DNA from: Pseudomonas serbica
Lineage (GTDB): Bacteria; Pseudomonadota; Gammaproteobacteria; Pseudomonadales; Pseudomonadaceae
Direction of reading: 5' to 3'
Assembly: GCF_028823535.1 (NCBI RefSeq)
Contig: NZ_JAQIYM010000011.1
Coordinates: forward strand, 1-64,000
Length of the DNA stretch: 64,000 bases
Of this stretch, positions 1-8,199 are shown in pieces (the first letter of the stretch is position 1; every line of letters begins with the position of its first letter). Under the pieces are notes generated by a model. That model was given only the letters and a program-made list of their open reading frames with translations. It did not search any database and was not told where the DNA came from. Position numbers and translations under genes: made by a program.

Positions 1-53
1 CTGCAAGGCTGGCAGGCGGTTTAAACCTTGTTCAGGACGAGACAGCAGGCATA

Positions 54-88
54 AAAAAGCCCCGCCTGGATGACCAGGCGGGGCTTTT
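54..88 (-). terminator. Rho-independent terminator of rne (bidirectional)
   Basis: A perfect 11-bp stem (GCCCCGCCTGG at 59-69 with its complement at 74-84) around the loop ATGA. Six A's precede it (T-run for the minus strand) and TTTT follows it, so it can stop transcription in both directions. It lies 15 bases beyond the rne stop codon. Confidence 0.9.
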
Positions 89-103
89 CAATAGCCGAGG
101 GAA

Positions 104-3100
104 TCAGACGAGAGGTTTAGGCTCGTGCTCTTTTTCCTTGGCTTGCTCGTGTTGCTCAACCGCTTCCTGAACGGAGCGAGGGGCTTCGGCAGTCACTGAC
201 TCAACCGGCTCGGCAGCGACTTCGGCAGCCGGGGCAGGAGCTGCCTCGACCACTTCGGCAGCAACCGGTGCTGGTTCGTCAGCGACAACCGGAGCAGCAG
301 CGGCCGCCAATTCGGCTTCCCGCTGCAGACGCTCTTCTTCACGCTTGCGGCGACGCACTTCACGTGGGTCGTTCGGCGCACGGCCACTTGGCGTCAGGGC
401 GCTGACCGGGGCTGTTTCGACCACTGGAGCGGCCACTTCGGCAACAACCGGCGCTTCAATCACTGGAGCAGGCTCGGCAGCCGCGGCAACCGGCTCGGAG
501 ACCAACGCTGGCGCTACGTCGGCTTCAGCGACTGGCGCTGGAGCAGGCGTTTCGACGACGGCTGGCTCGGCAACCCAGTTGAATGCGGTTTGCTCTTCGC
601 GAACTTCACGAACGGCTTCGGTCACGGTTTCAGTCACGCTTTCGCTAACCGGTTCTGCAACCACGGCGGGCTCGGCGGCCGCTTCAACCACTGGCTGTGC
701 TTCTGGCGCGGGTGCCACTTCGATTTCCGGCGATGCGGTGGCTTCGACCGCAGTCGTCGCTTCCACAACCGGTGCTTCGACCGGAGCCGATTCCAGGGTG
801 GCGGCAGTAGCGCGTTCGGCTTGCTCGTTGGCCTGTGCTTCAGCTGGAGCGCTGATCACGGTGCTGGCAACGGCTGCAGTAACAGCCAGGCCAGCGGCCA
901 GGTCGGACGTGCTTGGCGCTTCATTGCTCTCGCCGGCGTCGGACTCATCCGAACCTTCGATCACGTTACCGTTGGCGTCACGCTGACGCTCGCGACGGTT
1001 GCTGCGACGACGCTGGCCACGGGAGCGGCGGCGTGGGCGATCGCCTTCGGCGCCTTCCTGACCGTCTTCCTGCAGTTGCTCTTCGTTGCCGGTCAGCTCT
1101 TCTTCAGCAACGGCAGCCGCTTGTTCGGCACGTGGTTGACGTTCTTCACGTGGTGGACGTGGAGCACGTTCTTCCCGTGGCGGACGGGCCGGGCGCTCTT
1201 CAGTGGCTGCGGTTGCGGTTGCGGTTGCAGTAGCGGCAGCGGTAGCGGCAGCGGCAGGAGCGACAGCATCCAGAGGCTCGCGCAGTTCACGCACACGCTC
1301 TTCACGCTCGCCACGTGGCTTGCGATCTTCACGTGGGGCGCGGGGTGCACGTTCTTCACGTGGCGGGCGTGGTACGCGTTCTTCGCGGGCGACTACCGGG
1401 GTTTCTTCGCGGGTCTCGCGAGGCTCGCGTACTTCCCGTGGCTGGCGCTCTTCGCGGGGCTCGCGGGGGGCGCGCTCCTCACGGGGGGCGCGTTCTTCAC
1501 GCGGCTTGCGCTCTTCATCGCGGCGACCGTTACGGTTGCGGCTCTGCTGGCGGCCGTTGCGACGCTCTTCGTTGCTACGGGCCGGGCGTTCGGTGGCAGC
1601 CGGTTTTTCGACCACGGCAGGAGCCACAGGCTCTTCCTTGGTAGCGAACAGGCTGACCAGCGACTTCACCAGGCCTTTGAACAGGCTTGGCTCTGGTGCG
1701 GCCACCGGTGCGGCGACCGGAGCGGCGACGACTTCGGTTGGAACCGGAGCGTTGGCGCGGGCCGGAGCCGTCTTGACCGCAGCTTCCTGGCGAACCAGGG
1801 TGCGGGTCGCGGCAGCTGGCTGCACTTCTTCCACTTCGGCAGCGGCAGCGGCGATTTCGTAGCTGGACTGGTTGATCGCGGCTTCCGGGCTGTCATCACG
1901 CAGGCGCTGCACTTCGAAGTGTGGCGTCTCGAGGTGATCGTTCGGCAGGATGACGATGCGGGCACGGGTGCGCAGTTCGATCTTGGTGATCGAGTTGCGT
2001 TTTTCGTTGAGCAGGAACGCGGCCACCGGGATCGGCACTTGTGCACGAACTTCGGCGGTACGGTCTTTCAGGGCTTCTTCTTCGATCAGGCGCAGGATCG
2101 CCAGGGACAGCGATTCAACGTCACGGATGATGCCGGTACCGTTGCAACGCGGGCAAACGATGCCGCTGCTTTCGCCCAGGGATGGACGCAGGCGCTGACG
2201 GGACATTTCCAGCAGGCCGAAGCGCGAGATGCGACCGACTTGCACGCGAGCGCGGTCGGCTTCCAGGCATTCGCGGACTTTCTCTTCCACGGCGCGCTGG
2301 TTCTTGGCAGGGGTCATGTCGATGAAGTCGATGACGATCAGGCCGCCGATGTCGCGCAGGCGCAACTGACGGGCGATTTCTTCGGCAGCTTCAAGGTTGG
2401 TCTGCAGGGCGGTTTCTTCGATATCGCTGCCCTTGGTGGCGCGTGCCGAGTTGATGTCGATGGACACCAGGGCTTCGGTCGGGTCGATAACGATGGAACC
2501 ACCGGAAGGCAGTTCGACCACGCGCTGGAAGGCGGTTTCGATCTGGCTTTCGATCTGGAAGCGGTTGAACAGCGGAACGCTGTCTTCGTACAGCTTGATC
2601 TTGCTGGCGTACTGCGGCATCACCTGGCGGATGAAGGTCAGGGCTTCGTCCTGGGCTTCAACGCTGTCGATCAGCACTTCGCCGATGTCCTGGCGCAGGT
2701 AATCGCGGATCGCGCGGATGATCACATTGCTTTCCTGGTAGATCAGGAACGGCGCGGAACGATCCAGCGAGGCTTCTTTGATGGCGGTCCAGAGTTGCAG
2801 CAGGTAATCGAGGTCCCACTGCATTTCTTCGCTGCTGCGGCCCAGGCCGGCAGTGCGCACGATCAGGCCCATGTCGGCCGGGGCAACCAGGCCATTGAGG
2901 GCTTCACGCAGTTCGTTGCGCTCTTCACCTTCGATGCGACGGGAAATACCGCCGGCACGCGGGTTGTTCGGCATCAGGACCAGGTAACGACCGGCCAGGC
3001 TGATGAAGGTGGTCAGGGCTGCGCCCTTGTTGCCACGTTCTTCTTTTTCGACCTGAACGATGACTTCCTGGCCTTCGCTCAGGACGTCCTTGATGTTGAC

Positions 3101-3355
3101 GCGGCCTTCGGGGGTTTTCTTGAAGTATTCGCGGGAGATTTCTTTGAGTGGCAGGAAGCCGTGGCGCTCAGAGCCGAAATCGACAAAGGCAGCCTCAAGG
3201 CTTGGTTCGATGCGAGTAATCCGGCCTTTATAGATGTTGGCCTTCTTCTGCTCGCGTGCACCGGATTCGATGTCCAGGTCGTAGAGGCGTTGGCCATCTA
3301 CCAGTGCAACACGCAACTCTTCGGGTTGAGTTGCGTTAATCAGCATTCTTTTCAT
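104..3355 (-). CDS. rne: Ribonuclease E
   Basis: Endoribonuclease and scaffold of the RNA degradosome; it processes rRNA and tRNA and starts mRNA decay at the inner membrane. The 1083-residue product has an S1 RNA-binding domain (about 35-120), the catalytic region with VSIDINSARATKG and the following DIGGLIVIDFIDM segment that supply the metal-binding aspartates (about 300-350), and the CPRCNGTG zinc-link cysteines (about 405). The last ~540 residues are low-complexity, first Arg/Glu/Pro-rich (EERAPRE-type repeats), then Ala/Pro/Glu/Val-rich, as in the disordered degradosome scaffold. The start at 3355 (MKRMLINATQ) fits the family; an upstream in-frame extension to 3403 is not expected. A very strong promoter lies about 640 bases upstream. 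Confidence 0.97.
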   Translation of the reverse strand: MKRMLINATQPEELRVALVDGQRLYDLDIESGAREQKKANIYKGRITRIEPSLEAAFVDFGSERHGFLPLKEISREYFKKTPEGRVNIKDVLSEGQEVIVQVEKEERGNKGAALTTFISLAGRYLVLMPNNPRAGGISRRIEGEERNELREALNGLVAPADMGLIVRTAGLGRSSEEMQWDLDYLLQLWTAIKEASLDRSAPFLIYQESNVIIRAIRDYLRQDIGEVLIDSVEAQDEALTFIRQVMPQYASKIKLYEDSVPLFNRFQIESQIETAFQRVVELPSGGSIVIDPTEALVSIDINSARATKGSDIEETALQTNLEAAEEIARQLRLRDIGGLIVIDFIDMTPAKNQRAVEEKVRECLEADRARVQVGRISRFGLLEMSRQRLRPSLGESSGIVCPRCNGTGIIRDVESLSLAILRLIEEEALKDRTAEVRAQVPIPVAAFLLNEKRNSITKIELRTRARIVILPNDHLETPHFEVQRLRDDSPEAAINQSSYEIAAAAAEVEEVQPAAATRTLVRQEAAVKTAPARANAPVPTEVVAAPVAAPVAAPEPSLFKGLVKSLVSLFATKEEPVAPAVVEKPAATERPARSNEERRNGRQQSRNRNGRRDEERKPREERAPREERAPREPREERQPREVREPRETREETPVVAREERVPRPPREERAPRAPREDRKPRGEREERVRELREPLDAVAPAAAATAAATATATATAATEERPARPPREERAPRPPREERQPRAEQAAAVAEEELTGNEEQLQEDGQEGAEGDRPRRRSRGQRRRSNRRERQRDANGNVIEGSDESDAGESNEAPSTSDLAAGLAVTAAVASTVISAPAEAQANEQAERATAATLESAPVEAPVVEATTAVEATASPEIEVAPAPEAQPVVEAAAEPAVVAEPVSESVTETVTEAVREVREEQTAFNWVAEPAVVETPAPAPVAEADVAPALVSEPVAAAAEPAPVIEAPVVAEVAAPVVETAPVSALTPSGRAPNDPREVRRRKREEERLQREAELAAAAAPVVADEPAPVAAEVVEAAPAPAAEVAAEPVESVTAEAPRSVQEAVEQHEQAKEKEHEPKPLV

Positions 3356-4056
3356 GTAGTACCGTCGGTTTCCGGGCTGCCGGAAACGGCGTTCGGCACA
3401 CACGACTTCTCATGGTCGGTGTCAGGTGCGTCGGGAGTGGTTGGCCATTCCCGTGTCCAGCGATGTCCGGCCAATGTGGGCCTTCGTCGCGACGTACGCG
3501 TCCTGCTTGCTGTGGCTACTTAAGCACTCAGTCAGGAGGAGGAATCAACCGGCGGCTGTGGACGAGATGAAGCGTCTTGATAAAGCCTATTGCTACACAG
3601 GCCAGCGGTTGTGCATCTCCACCCTACACGTATCCCTGATAATTCGGGTGCTGCCGCGCGCAGAATCCGCAGCGGGTTGGCATTTACCGTGAGCTCCGAA
3701 AGGGGAGGTCACGCATCATGGCTAATTTAGGCGTTGTTTCCGAAGCATTCGCTCGGGGTCATTCGCAGCTGACTGCACTTTGTGAACTGGCCATGAATAT
3801 TCACTCGCAAGACGAGTCAAAACTCTGTTCTGCGGCTTGATTCAGGCCTCATGTCACCTGCGCTTGTTACACCTGCAAACTCCACCGTTACGTAGCGAAA
3901 GCCCCGTAGGACGGCCTCGCGTCCTGGTGAATTGCGTTGGTCAGGGCCGGTTTTTGACCGTTGGTCCGCTGTCCAGGCCGCTTTTGGCGGCGTTCGCGAC
4001 TATAGCAGCAATGATTAAGTGCTTCAATTCCATAAAAAATTGTTATCATCCGCGCC
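3356..4056 (-). promoter_or_regulatory. rne promoter and long 5' untranslated leader
   Basis: This 701-base gap between rne and rluC holds no credible gene. On the minus strand there is a sigma70 promoter: -35 TTGAAG (4022-4027), 17-base spacer, -10 TATAGT (3999-4004). Transcription from about 3992 would give an rne leader of about 635 bases. Long leaders are known for RNase E genes, which control their own decay, and a conserved leader structure (rne-II) is described for Pseudomonas. The placement of that structure here is inferred, not folded. Confidence 0.75.
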
Positions 4057-5019
4057 ATGACGACGACTACCCCCCCGACTCCAGGCGTACAACTGCTTGA
4101 GGTCTCGCCGGAATATGCCGGCCAACGTATTGACAATTTCCTTCTCGCTCGGCTCAAAGGCGTGCCCAAGACCTTGATTTACCGCATTTTGCGCAAAGGC
4201 GAAGTGCGAGTGAACAAAGGCCGGATCAAGCCCGAATACAAGCTGCAGGCGGGCGATATCGTGCGCGTGCCACCTGTTCGCGTGCCAGAGCGCGACGAAC
4301 CGGTGCCGCTGGCCCAGGGGCTGCTGCAGCGCCTGGAGGCCTCGATTGTCTTCGAAGACAAGGCCCTGATCGTGATCAACAAGCCCGCCGGCATTGCGGT
4401 TCACGGCGGTAGCGGCCTGACGTTCGGCGTGATCGAAGCCTTTCGTCAGTTGCGCCCCGATTGCAAGGAGCTCGAGCTGGTTCACCGTCTCGACCGTGAT
4501 ACCTCCGGCCTGTTGATGATCGCCAAGAAGCGCAGCATGTTGCGTCACTTGCACACCGCGTTGCGCGGTGATGGCGTCGACAAGCGCTACATGGCGCTGG
4601 TGCGCGGCAACTGGGCCAGCTCGATCAAGCAAATCCGCGCGCCGCTGGGCAAGAGCAACCTGCGCTCCGGCGAGCGCATGGTCGAGGTCGACGAGGAGGA
4701 GGGCAAGGAGTCCGTGACCGTGTTCAAGGTCCTGCGCCGCTTCGGCGACTTCGCCACCCTGATCGAAGCCAAGCCGATTACCGGCCGCACTCACCAGATC
4801 CGTGTCCACACCCTGCACGCGGGGCATTGCATTGCTGGTGACACTAAATATGGTGAGGAAGGTTTCAGCAAGGAAATCCGCGATCTGGGCGGAAAGCGCC
4901 TGTTCCTGCATGCCTACATGCTGACCGTGCCGCTGCCCGATGGCGGCGAGCTGAAGTTGCAGGCCCCGGTCGACGAGATGTGGGCCAAGACCGTGGAGCG
5001 ATTGAGTGCGCCCATCTGA
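4057..5019 (+). CDS. rluC: 23S rRNA pseudouridine synthase RluC
   Basis: Isomerises specific uridines of 23S rRNA (positions 955, 2504 and 2580 in E. coli) to pseudouridine. The 320-residue protein has an S4 RNA-binding domain (about 20-75, QRIDNFLLARLKGVPKTLIY) and a RluA-type catalytic domain with HRLDRDTSG at 143-151, whose Asp146 is the catalytic residue; the GRTHQIRVH motif lies near 248. Length and order match RluC. It is divergent from rne, as in other Pseudomonas genomes, and its end overlaps the next gene by 14 bases. RluD and RluA are alternatives by family, but the neighbourhood supports RluC. Confidence 0.95.
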   Translation: MTTTTPPTPGVQLLEVSPEYAGQRIDNFLLARLKGVPKTLIYRILRKGEVRVNKGRIKPEYKLQAGDIVRVPPVRVPERDEPVPLAQGLLQRLEASIVFEDKALIVINKPAGIAVHGGSGLTFGVIEAFRQLRPDCKELELVHRLDRDTSGLLMIAKKRSMLRHLHTALRGDGVDKRYMALVRGNWASSIKQIRAPLGKSNLRSGERMVEVDEEEGKESVTVFKVLRRFGDFATLIEAKPITGRTHQIRVHTLHAGHCIAGDTKYGEEGFSKEIRDLGGKRLFLHAYMLTVPLPDGGELKLQAPVDEMWAKTVERLSAPI

Positions 5020-5668
5020 TTACAAACTGCTGATTTTCGATTGGGACGGCACATTGGCCGATTCCATTGGTCGGATTGTCGAGGCGATGCATGTGGCATC
5101 GCAGCGGTCCGGGTTTGCGCAGTGCGATGACTTTGCCGTCAAGGGCATCATCGGCCTGGGGCTGCCGGAGGCGATCCGTACCCTGTATCCCGAGATTGGC
5201 GATGCCGAGCTGATTGCCTTTCGCCAGCACTACGCCGACCACTACATCGCCTCGGAGGCGGAACCTTCGCCCCTGTTCGAGGGCGTGGTGGAATCGCTCG
5301 AGGCCTTTCGTGCCGAGGGTTATCACCTGGCCGTGGCTACGGGCAAGGCCCGACGCGGGCTGGATAGGGTGCTGAAGTCGCACGGTTGGGAAGATTACTT
5401 CGATATCACCCGTGCCGCCGACGAGACGGCCAGCAAGCCCCATCCGTTGATGCTGGAGCAGATACTGGCCCATTGTAAGGTCTGTGCGGGTCAGGCGCTG
5501 ATGGTTGGCGATTCATCCTTCGATCTGCAGATGGCCCGCAATGCCGGCATGGATTCGGTGGCGGTCAGCTACGGCGCGCAGTCGATCGACGCGCTGAAAC
5601 TCTACGAGCCGCGACTGACCATCGATCGTTTTGAACAATTGCACGCCTGGCTGGGTCAGCGGGCTTAA
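5006..5668 (+). CDS. HAD-superfamily (phosphoglycolate phosphatase-like) hydrolase
   Basis: Probable small-molecule phosphatase of HAD subfamily IA; substrate unknown. In the 220-residue protein motif I is FDWDGTLADS (about 10-19, nucleophile Asp11), motif II is in VATGKARRG, motif III is the Lys of SKPHPLML and motif IV is VGDSSFD. The helical cap sits between motifs I and II. The start is a GTG inside the end of rluC, which implies translational coupling. The conserved rluC-HAD-sppA order suggests one transcript. Confidence 0.88.
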   Translation: MRPSDYKLLIFDWDGTLADSIGRIVEAMHVASQRSGFAQCDDFAVKGIIGLGLPEAIRTLYPEIGDAELIAFRQHYADHYIASEAEPSPLFEGVVESLEAFRAEGYHLAVATGKARRGLDRVLKSHGWEDYFDITRAADETASKPHPLMLEQILAHCKVCAGQALMVGDSSFDLQMARNAGMDSVAVSYGAQSIDALKLYEPRLTIDRFEQLHAWLGQRA

Positions 5669-5692
5669 TACGTTATTGCTGGGGTAGATGGC

Positions 5693-6682
5693 ATGGCCGA
5701 CGAATGGAAAGCGCCCGCCAAGGCGAGCGCAGAGAACGGTGACGAAAAAAGCTGGAAGCTGCTGGAAAAGACCCTGCTGGCCAGCGTGCAGGAGCAGCGT
5801 CGCTCCCGGCGCTGGGGAATTTTCTTCAAGCTGCTGACCTTCGTGTACCTGTTTGTCGCATTGGCGCTGTTTACGCCGCTGATGGACATGGAGAAGGTCG
5901 CCACCCGCAGTGGCAACTACACCGCGCTGATCGACATCACCGGCGTGATCGCCGACAAGGAGCCGGCCAGCGCCGACAATGTCGTGGGCAGCCTGCGGGC
6001 CGCCTTCGAAGACGAAAAGGTCAAGGGTGTCATTCTGCGCATCAACAGCCCTGGTGGCAGTCCAGTGCAGTCGGGCTACGTCTATGATGAAATCCGCCGC
6101 CTGCGTGGCCTGCATCCCGACACGAAGCTCTATGCAGTGATTTCCGACCTGGGCGCATCCGGTGCGTATTACATTGCCAGTGCCGCGGACCAGATCTATG
6201 CCGACAAGGCGAGCCTGGTGGGTTCCATCGGGGTCACGGCGGCCGGATACGGTTTTGTCGGCACCATGGAGAAGCTGGGTGTGGAACGTCGTACCTACAC
6301 CTCGGGTGAGCACAAGTCGTTCCTCGATCCTTTCCAGCCGCAGAAGCCCGAAGAAACGGCGTTCTGGCAGGGCGTGCTCGATACCACTCACAAGCAGTTC
6401 ATCAACAGCGTCAAGCAGGGTCGTGGCGATCGCCTGAAAGACAAGGAGCATCCGGAGCTGTTCTCCGGGCTGGTCTGGTCGGGTGAGCAGGCGCTGCCGC
6501 TGGGGTTGATCGATGGTCTGGGTAATGCCAGCTCGGTGGCGCGCGATGTGATCGGTGAGAAAGAACTGGTGGATTTCACCGTTCAGGAATCGCCGTTCGA
6601 CCGCTTCTCGAAAAAGCTCGGTGCCAGCGTGGCTGAGCATTTGGCGATGTGGATGGGGTTTAACGGTCCGTCGTTGCGTTAA
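5693..6682 (+). CDS. sppA: Signal peptide peptidase SppA, 36-kDa type
   Basis: Membrane-anchored serine protease (family S49) that degrades cleaved signal peptides in the periplasm. The 329-residue protein has a charged cytoplasmic N-terminus, one membrane segment at about 43-62, and the S49 domain. The likely nucleophile is Ser156 in DLGASGAYYIAS and the general base Lys208 in GEHKSFLDPF, the Ser/Lys dyad of the short form. It is half the length of the 67-kDa E. coli enzyme, so it should work as an oligomer. It follows the HAD gene by 24 bases. Confidence 0.93.
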   Translation: MADEWKAPAKASAENGDEKSWKLLEKTLLASVQEQRRSRRWGIFFKLLTFVYLFVALALFTPLMDMEKVATRSGNYTALIDITGVIADKEPASADNVVGSLRAAFEDEKVKGVILRINSPGGSPVQSGYVYDEIRRLRGLHPDTKLYAVISDLGASGAYYIASAADQIYADKASLVGSIGVTAAGYGFVGTMEKLGVERRTYTSGEHKSFLDPFQPQKPEETAFWQGVLDTTHKQFINSVKQGRGDRLKDKEHPELFSGLVWSGEQALPLGLIDGLGNASSVARDVIGEKELVDFTVQESPFDRFSKKLGASVAEHLAMWMGFNGPSLR

Positions 6683-6701
6683 TTCGATTTAAAGATCAAA
6701 A

Positions 6702-6779
6702 GATCGCAGCCTTCGGCAGCTCCTATAGGGTTCGCGTCATTGGACGTCGAGCGTGTAGGAGTTGCCGCAGGCTGCGATC
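6702..6779. repeat. Inverted repeat of the GATCGCAGCC family
   Basis: Two arms, GATCGCAGCCTTCGGCAGCT and its near complement ending in GGCTGCGATC, are separated by a 36-base centre. The same arms recur in a shorter element at 51960-51998. It lies between convergent sppA and maf and could form a hairpin that ends either transcript. Confidence 0.75.
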
Positions 6780-6787
6780 TCTTGCTT

Positions 6788-7366
6788 TCAAGGGACCTGC
6801 ACGCCCTCGACCAGCAGCATGTCCACCAGGCGAATCAACGGCAGGCCGACCAGGCTGGTGGCGTCAGGGCCTTCGGTGCCTTGAAACAGGCTAACGCCCA
6901 AACCCTCGGCCTTGAAGCTGCCAGCGCAATCGTAGGGTTGCTCGGCGCGCAGGTAGCGTTCGATGCGTTCGTCGTCGAGTGTGCGCATGTGCACCGTGAA
7001 CGGCACGCAGTCGACCTGGCAATGGCCGGTCTGGCTGTTCAGCAGGGCCAGGCCGGTCAGGAATGTCACGCTGGCGCCGCTGGAAGCTTGCAGTTGCTCG
7101 CGGGCCTTTTCGAAGGTATGGGGCTTGCCGATGATCCGCTCGCCTAGCACCGCGACCTGGTCGGAGCCGATAATCAGATGAGCGGTATGGCTGTCGGCCA
7201 GTGCGCGCGCTTTCTGTTCGGCGAGGCGTTTGACCAGCTCAACGGCGGATTCTTCGGGGCGATGACTTTCGTCGATATCCGGCGAGCTGCAGCTGAATGG
7301 CAGCTGCAGGCGGGCCAGCAAATCCCGGCGATAGACCGAGCTGGAAGCAAGTAATAAAGGCAGCAT
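6788..7366 (-). CDS. maf: Maf-like nucleoside triphosphate pyrophosphatase
   Basis: House-cleaning enzyme that hydrolyses non-canonical or modified nucleoside triphosphates to monophosphates. The 192-residue protein begins MLPLLLASSSVYRRDLL, the family N-terminus with the SSSxxRRxLL substrate loop, and has SPDIDESHRPEES, the KA/GSDQVAVL motif and the conserved C-terminal CAGSFKAEGLG segment. An open frame continues upstream to 7726, but it runs through the yceD promoter and the family start is at 7366. The sequence resembles the YceF clade (m7GTP-type), which fits its location next to yceD-rpmF. Confidence 0.92.
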   Translation of the reverse strand: MLPLLLASSSVYRRDLLARLQLPFSCSSPDIDESHRPEESAVELVKRLAEQKARALADSHTAHLIIGSDQVAVLGERIIGKPHTFEKAREQLQASSGASVTFLTGLALLNSQTGHCQVDCVPFTVHMRTLDDERIERYLRAEQPYDCAGSFKAEGLGVSLFQGTEGPDATSLVGLPLIRLVDMLLVEGVQVP

Positions 7367-7434
7367 GCGCAACTCCAAATGACTGGCTCGAATTCTAGCG
7401 GGGCTTCCAAGTGACGGACAGGGCTGAATTTCCT

Positions 7435-7462
7435 TTGACATGGGCGGGTGCATCCCTATAAT
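7435..7462 (+). promoter_or_regulatory. Consensus sigma70 promoter of the yceD-rpmF-plsX-fab run
   Basis: Perfect -35 TTGACA (7435-7440) and perfect -10 TATAAT (7457-7462) with a 16-base spacer. The expected start of transcription is near 7469, only about 3 bases before the yceD ATG at 7472. Confidence 0.9.
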
Positions 7463-7471
7463 GCTGCGCCT

Positions 7472-7999
7472 ATGTTGAATGACCCGATTCCACCTCACGT
7501 TGACCCGCGCAAATTGGCTGATCGTGGCACCACCCTCCAAGGTGAAATGCTGCTGGCCGATTTGAAGAGACTCTGCGACCCGCTTTCCGACAATGTCGGT
7601 ACGGTGCAGGCTAAATTCGTTTTTGAACGAGATGAACGTAAATCTGTGGTCATCCACAGCTTTATCGACACTGAAGTCAAAATGGTTTGCCAGCGTTGTC
7701 TTGAGCTGGTCACCCTGCCGATCCATAGCGAATGCAGTTACGCTGTGGTGAAGGAGGGTGCGAATACCCAGTCGTTGCCGAAAGGTTATGACGTGCTGGA
7801 ACTGGGCGAAGATCCATTGGATCTGCAGTCACTGATCGAGGAGGAGCTTCTGCTCGCCTTGCCCATTGTGCCTGCTCATCATCCGGAAGAATGCCAGCAG
7901 CCGGCGGGAGCAGATGAGCCCGAACCGAGCGAGGACGAGGTAACGCGGTCCAACCCGTTCAGTGTATTGGCGCAGTTAAAGCGTGACCCAAACGTTTAG
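7472..7999 (+). CDS. yceD: YceD/DUF177 family protein, 23S rRNA accumulation protein
   Basis: Small conserved protein linked to 23S rRNA accumulation or ribosome assembly and nearly always next to rpmF. The 175-residue product has the family cysteines in KMVCQRCLE, the LPIHSECSYAVVKEG segment and the acidic ELGEDPLDLQSLIEEELLLALPIVP motif. A GTG at 7448 is in frame, but it sits between the -35 and -10 hexamers and cannot be on the mRNA from that promoter, so the ATG at 7472 is chosen. With that start the message would be essentially leaderless. Confidence 0.9.
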   Translation: MLNDPIPPHVDPRKLADRGTTLQGEMLLADLKRLCDPLSDNVGTVQAKFVFERDERKSVVIHSFIDTEVKMVCQRCLELVTLPIHSECSYAVVKEGANTQSLPKGYDVLELGEDPLDLQSLIEEELLLALPIVPAHHPEECQQPAGADEPEPSEDEVTRSNPFSVLAQLKRDPNV

Positions 8000-8012
8000 G
8001 AGTTAATCAATT

Positions 8013-8195
8013 ATGGCTGTTCAGCAGAACAAAAAATCCCGCTCTGCCCGTGACATGCGCCGTTCGCACGACGCTCTCGAGGCTAGCACCCTGTCTGTAG
8101 AAAAAACCACTGGTGAAGTTCACCTGCGTCACCACGTATCGCCAGAAGGCGTATACCGTGGCCGTAAAGTGATCGACAAGGGCGCTGACGAGTAA
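8013..8195 (+). CDS. rpmF: 50S ribosomal protein L32
   Basis: Basic 60-residue component of the large ribosomal subunit. [20 protein letters not shown] at the N-terminus and the [18 protein letters not shown]-terminal part are diagnostic. The four zinc-ligand cysteines found in some L32 proteins are absent, so this is a cysteine-free (C-minus) form, as usual in gamma-proteobacteria. It lies 13 bases after yceD and 4 bases before plsX. Confidence 0.97.
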
Positions 8196-8199
8196 TCAC

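Noticed and set aside
590..3523. A 977-codon open frame on the plus strand opposite rne
   Set aside because: It is the antisense of the GC-rich, repetitive rne gene. The translation shows no domain, and the third-position pattern belongs to rne.
4022..4049. A plus-strand promoter for rluC (TATCAT at 4044-4049)
   Set aside because: No adequate -35 is present, and the hexamers in this stretch form a much better promoter on the minus strand for rne.
7448..7471. GTG start for yceD eight codons upstream
   Set aside because: It lies between the -35 and -10 hexamers of a consensus promoter, and the extra residues are not conserved.
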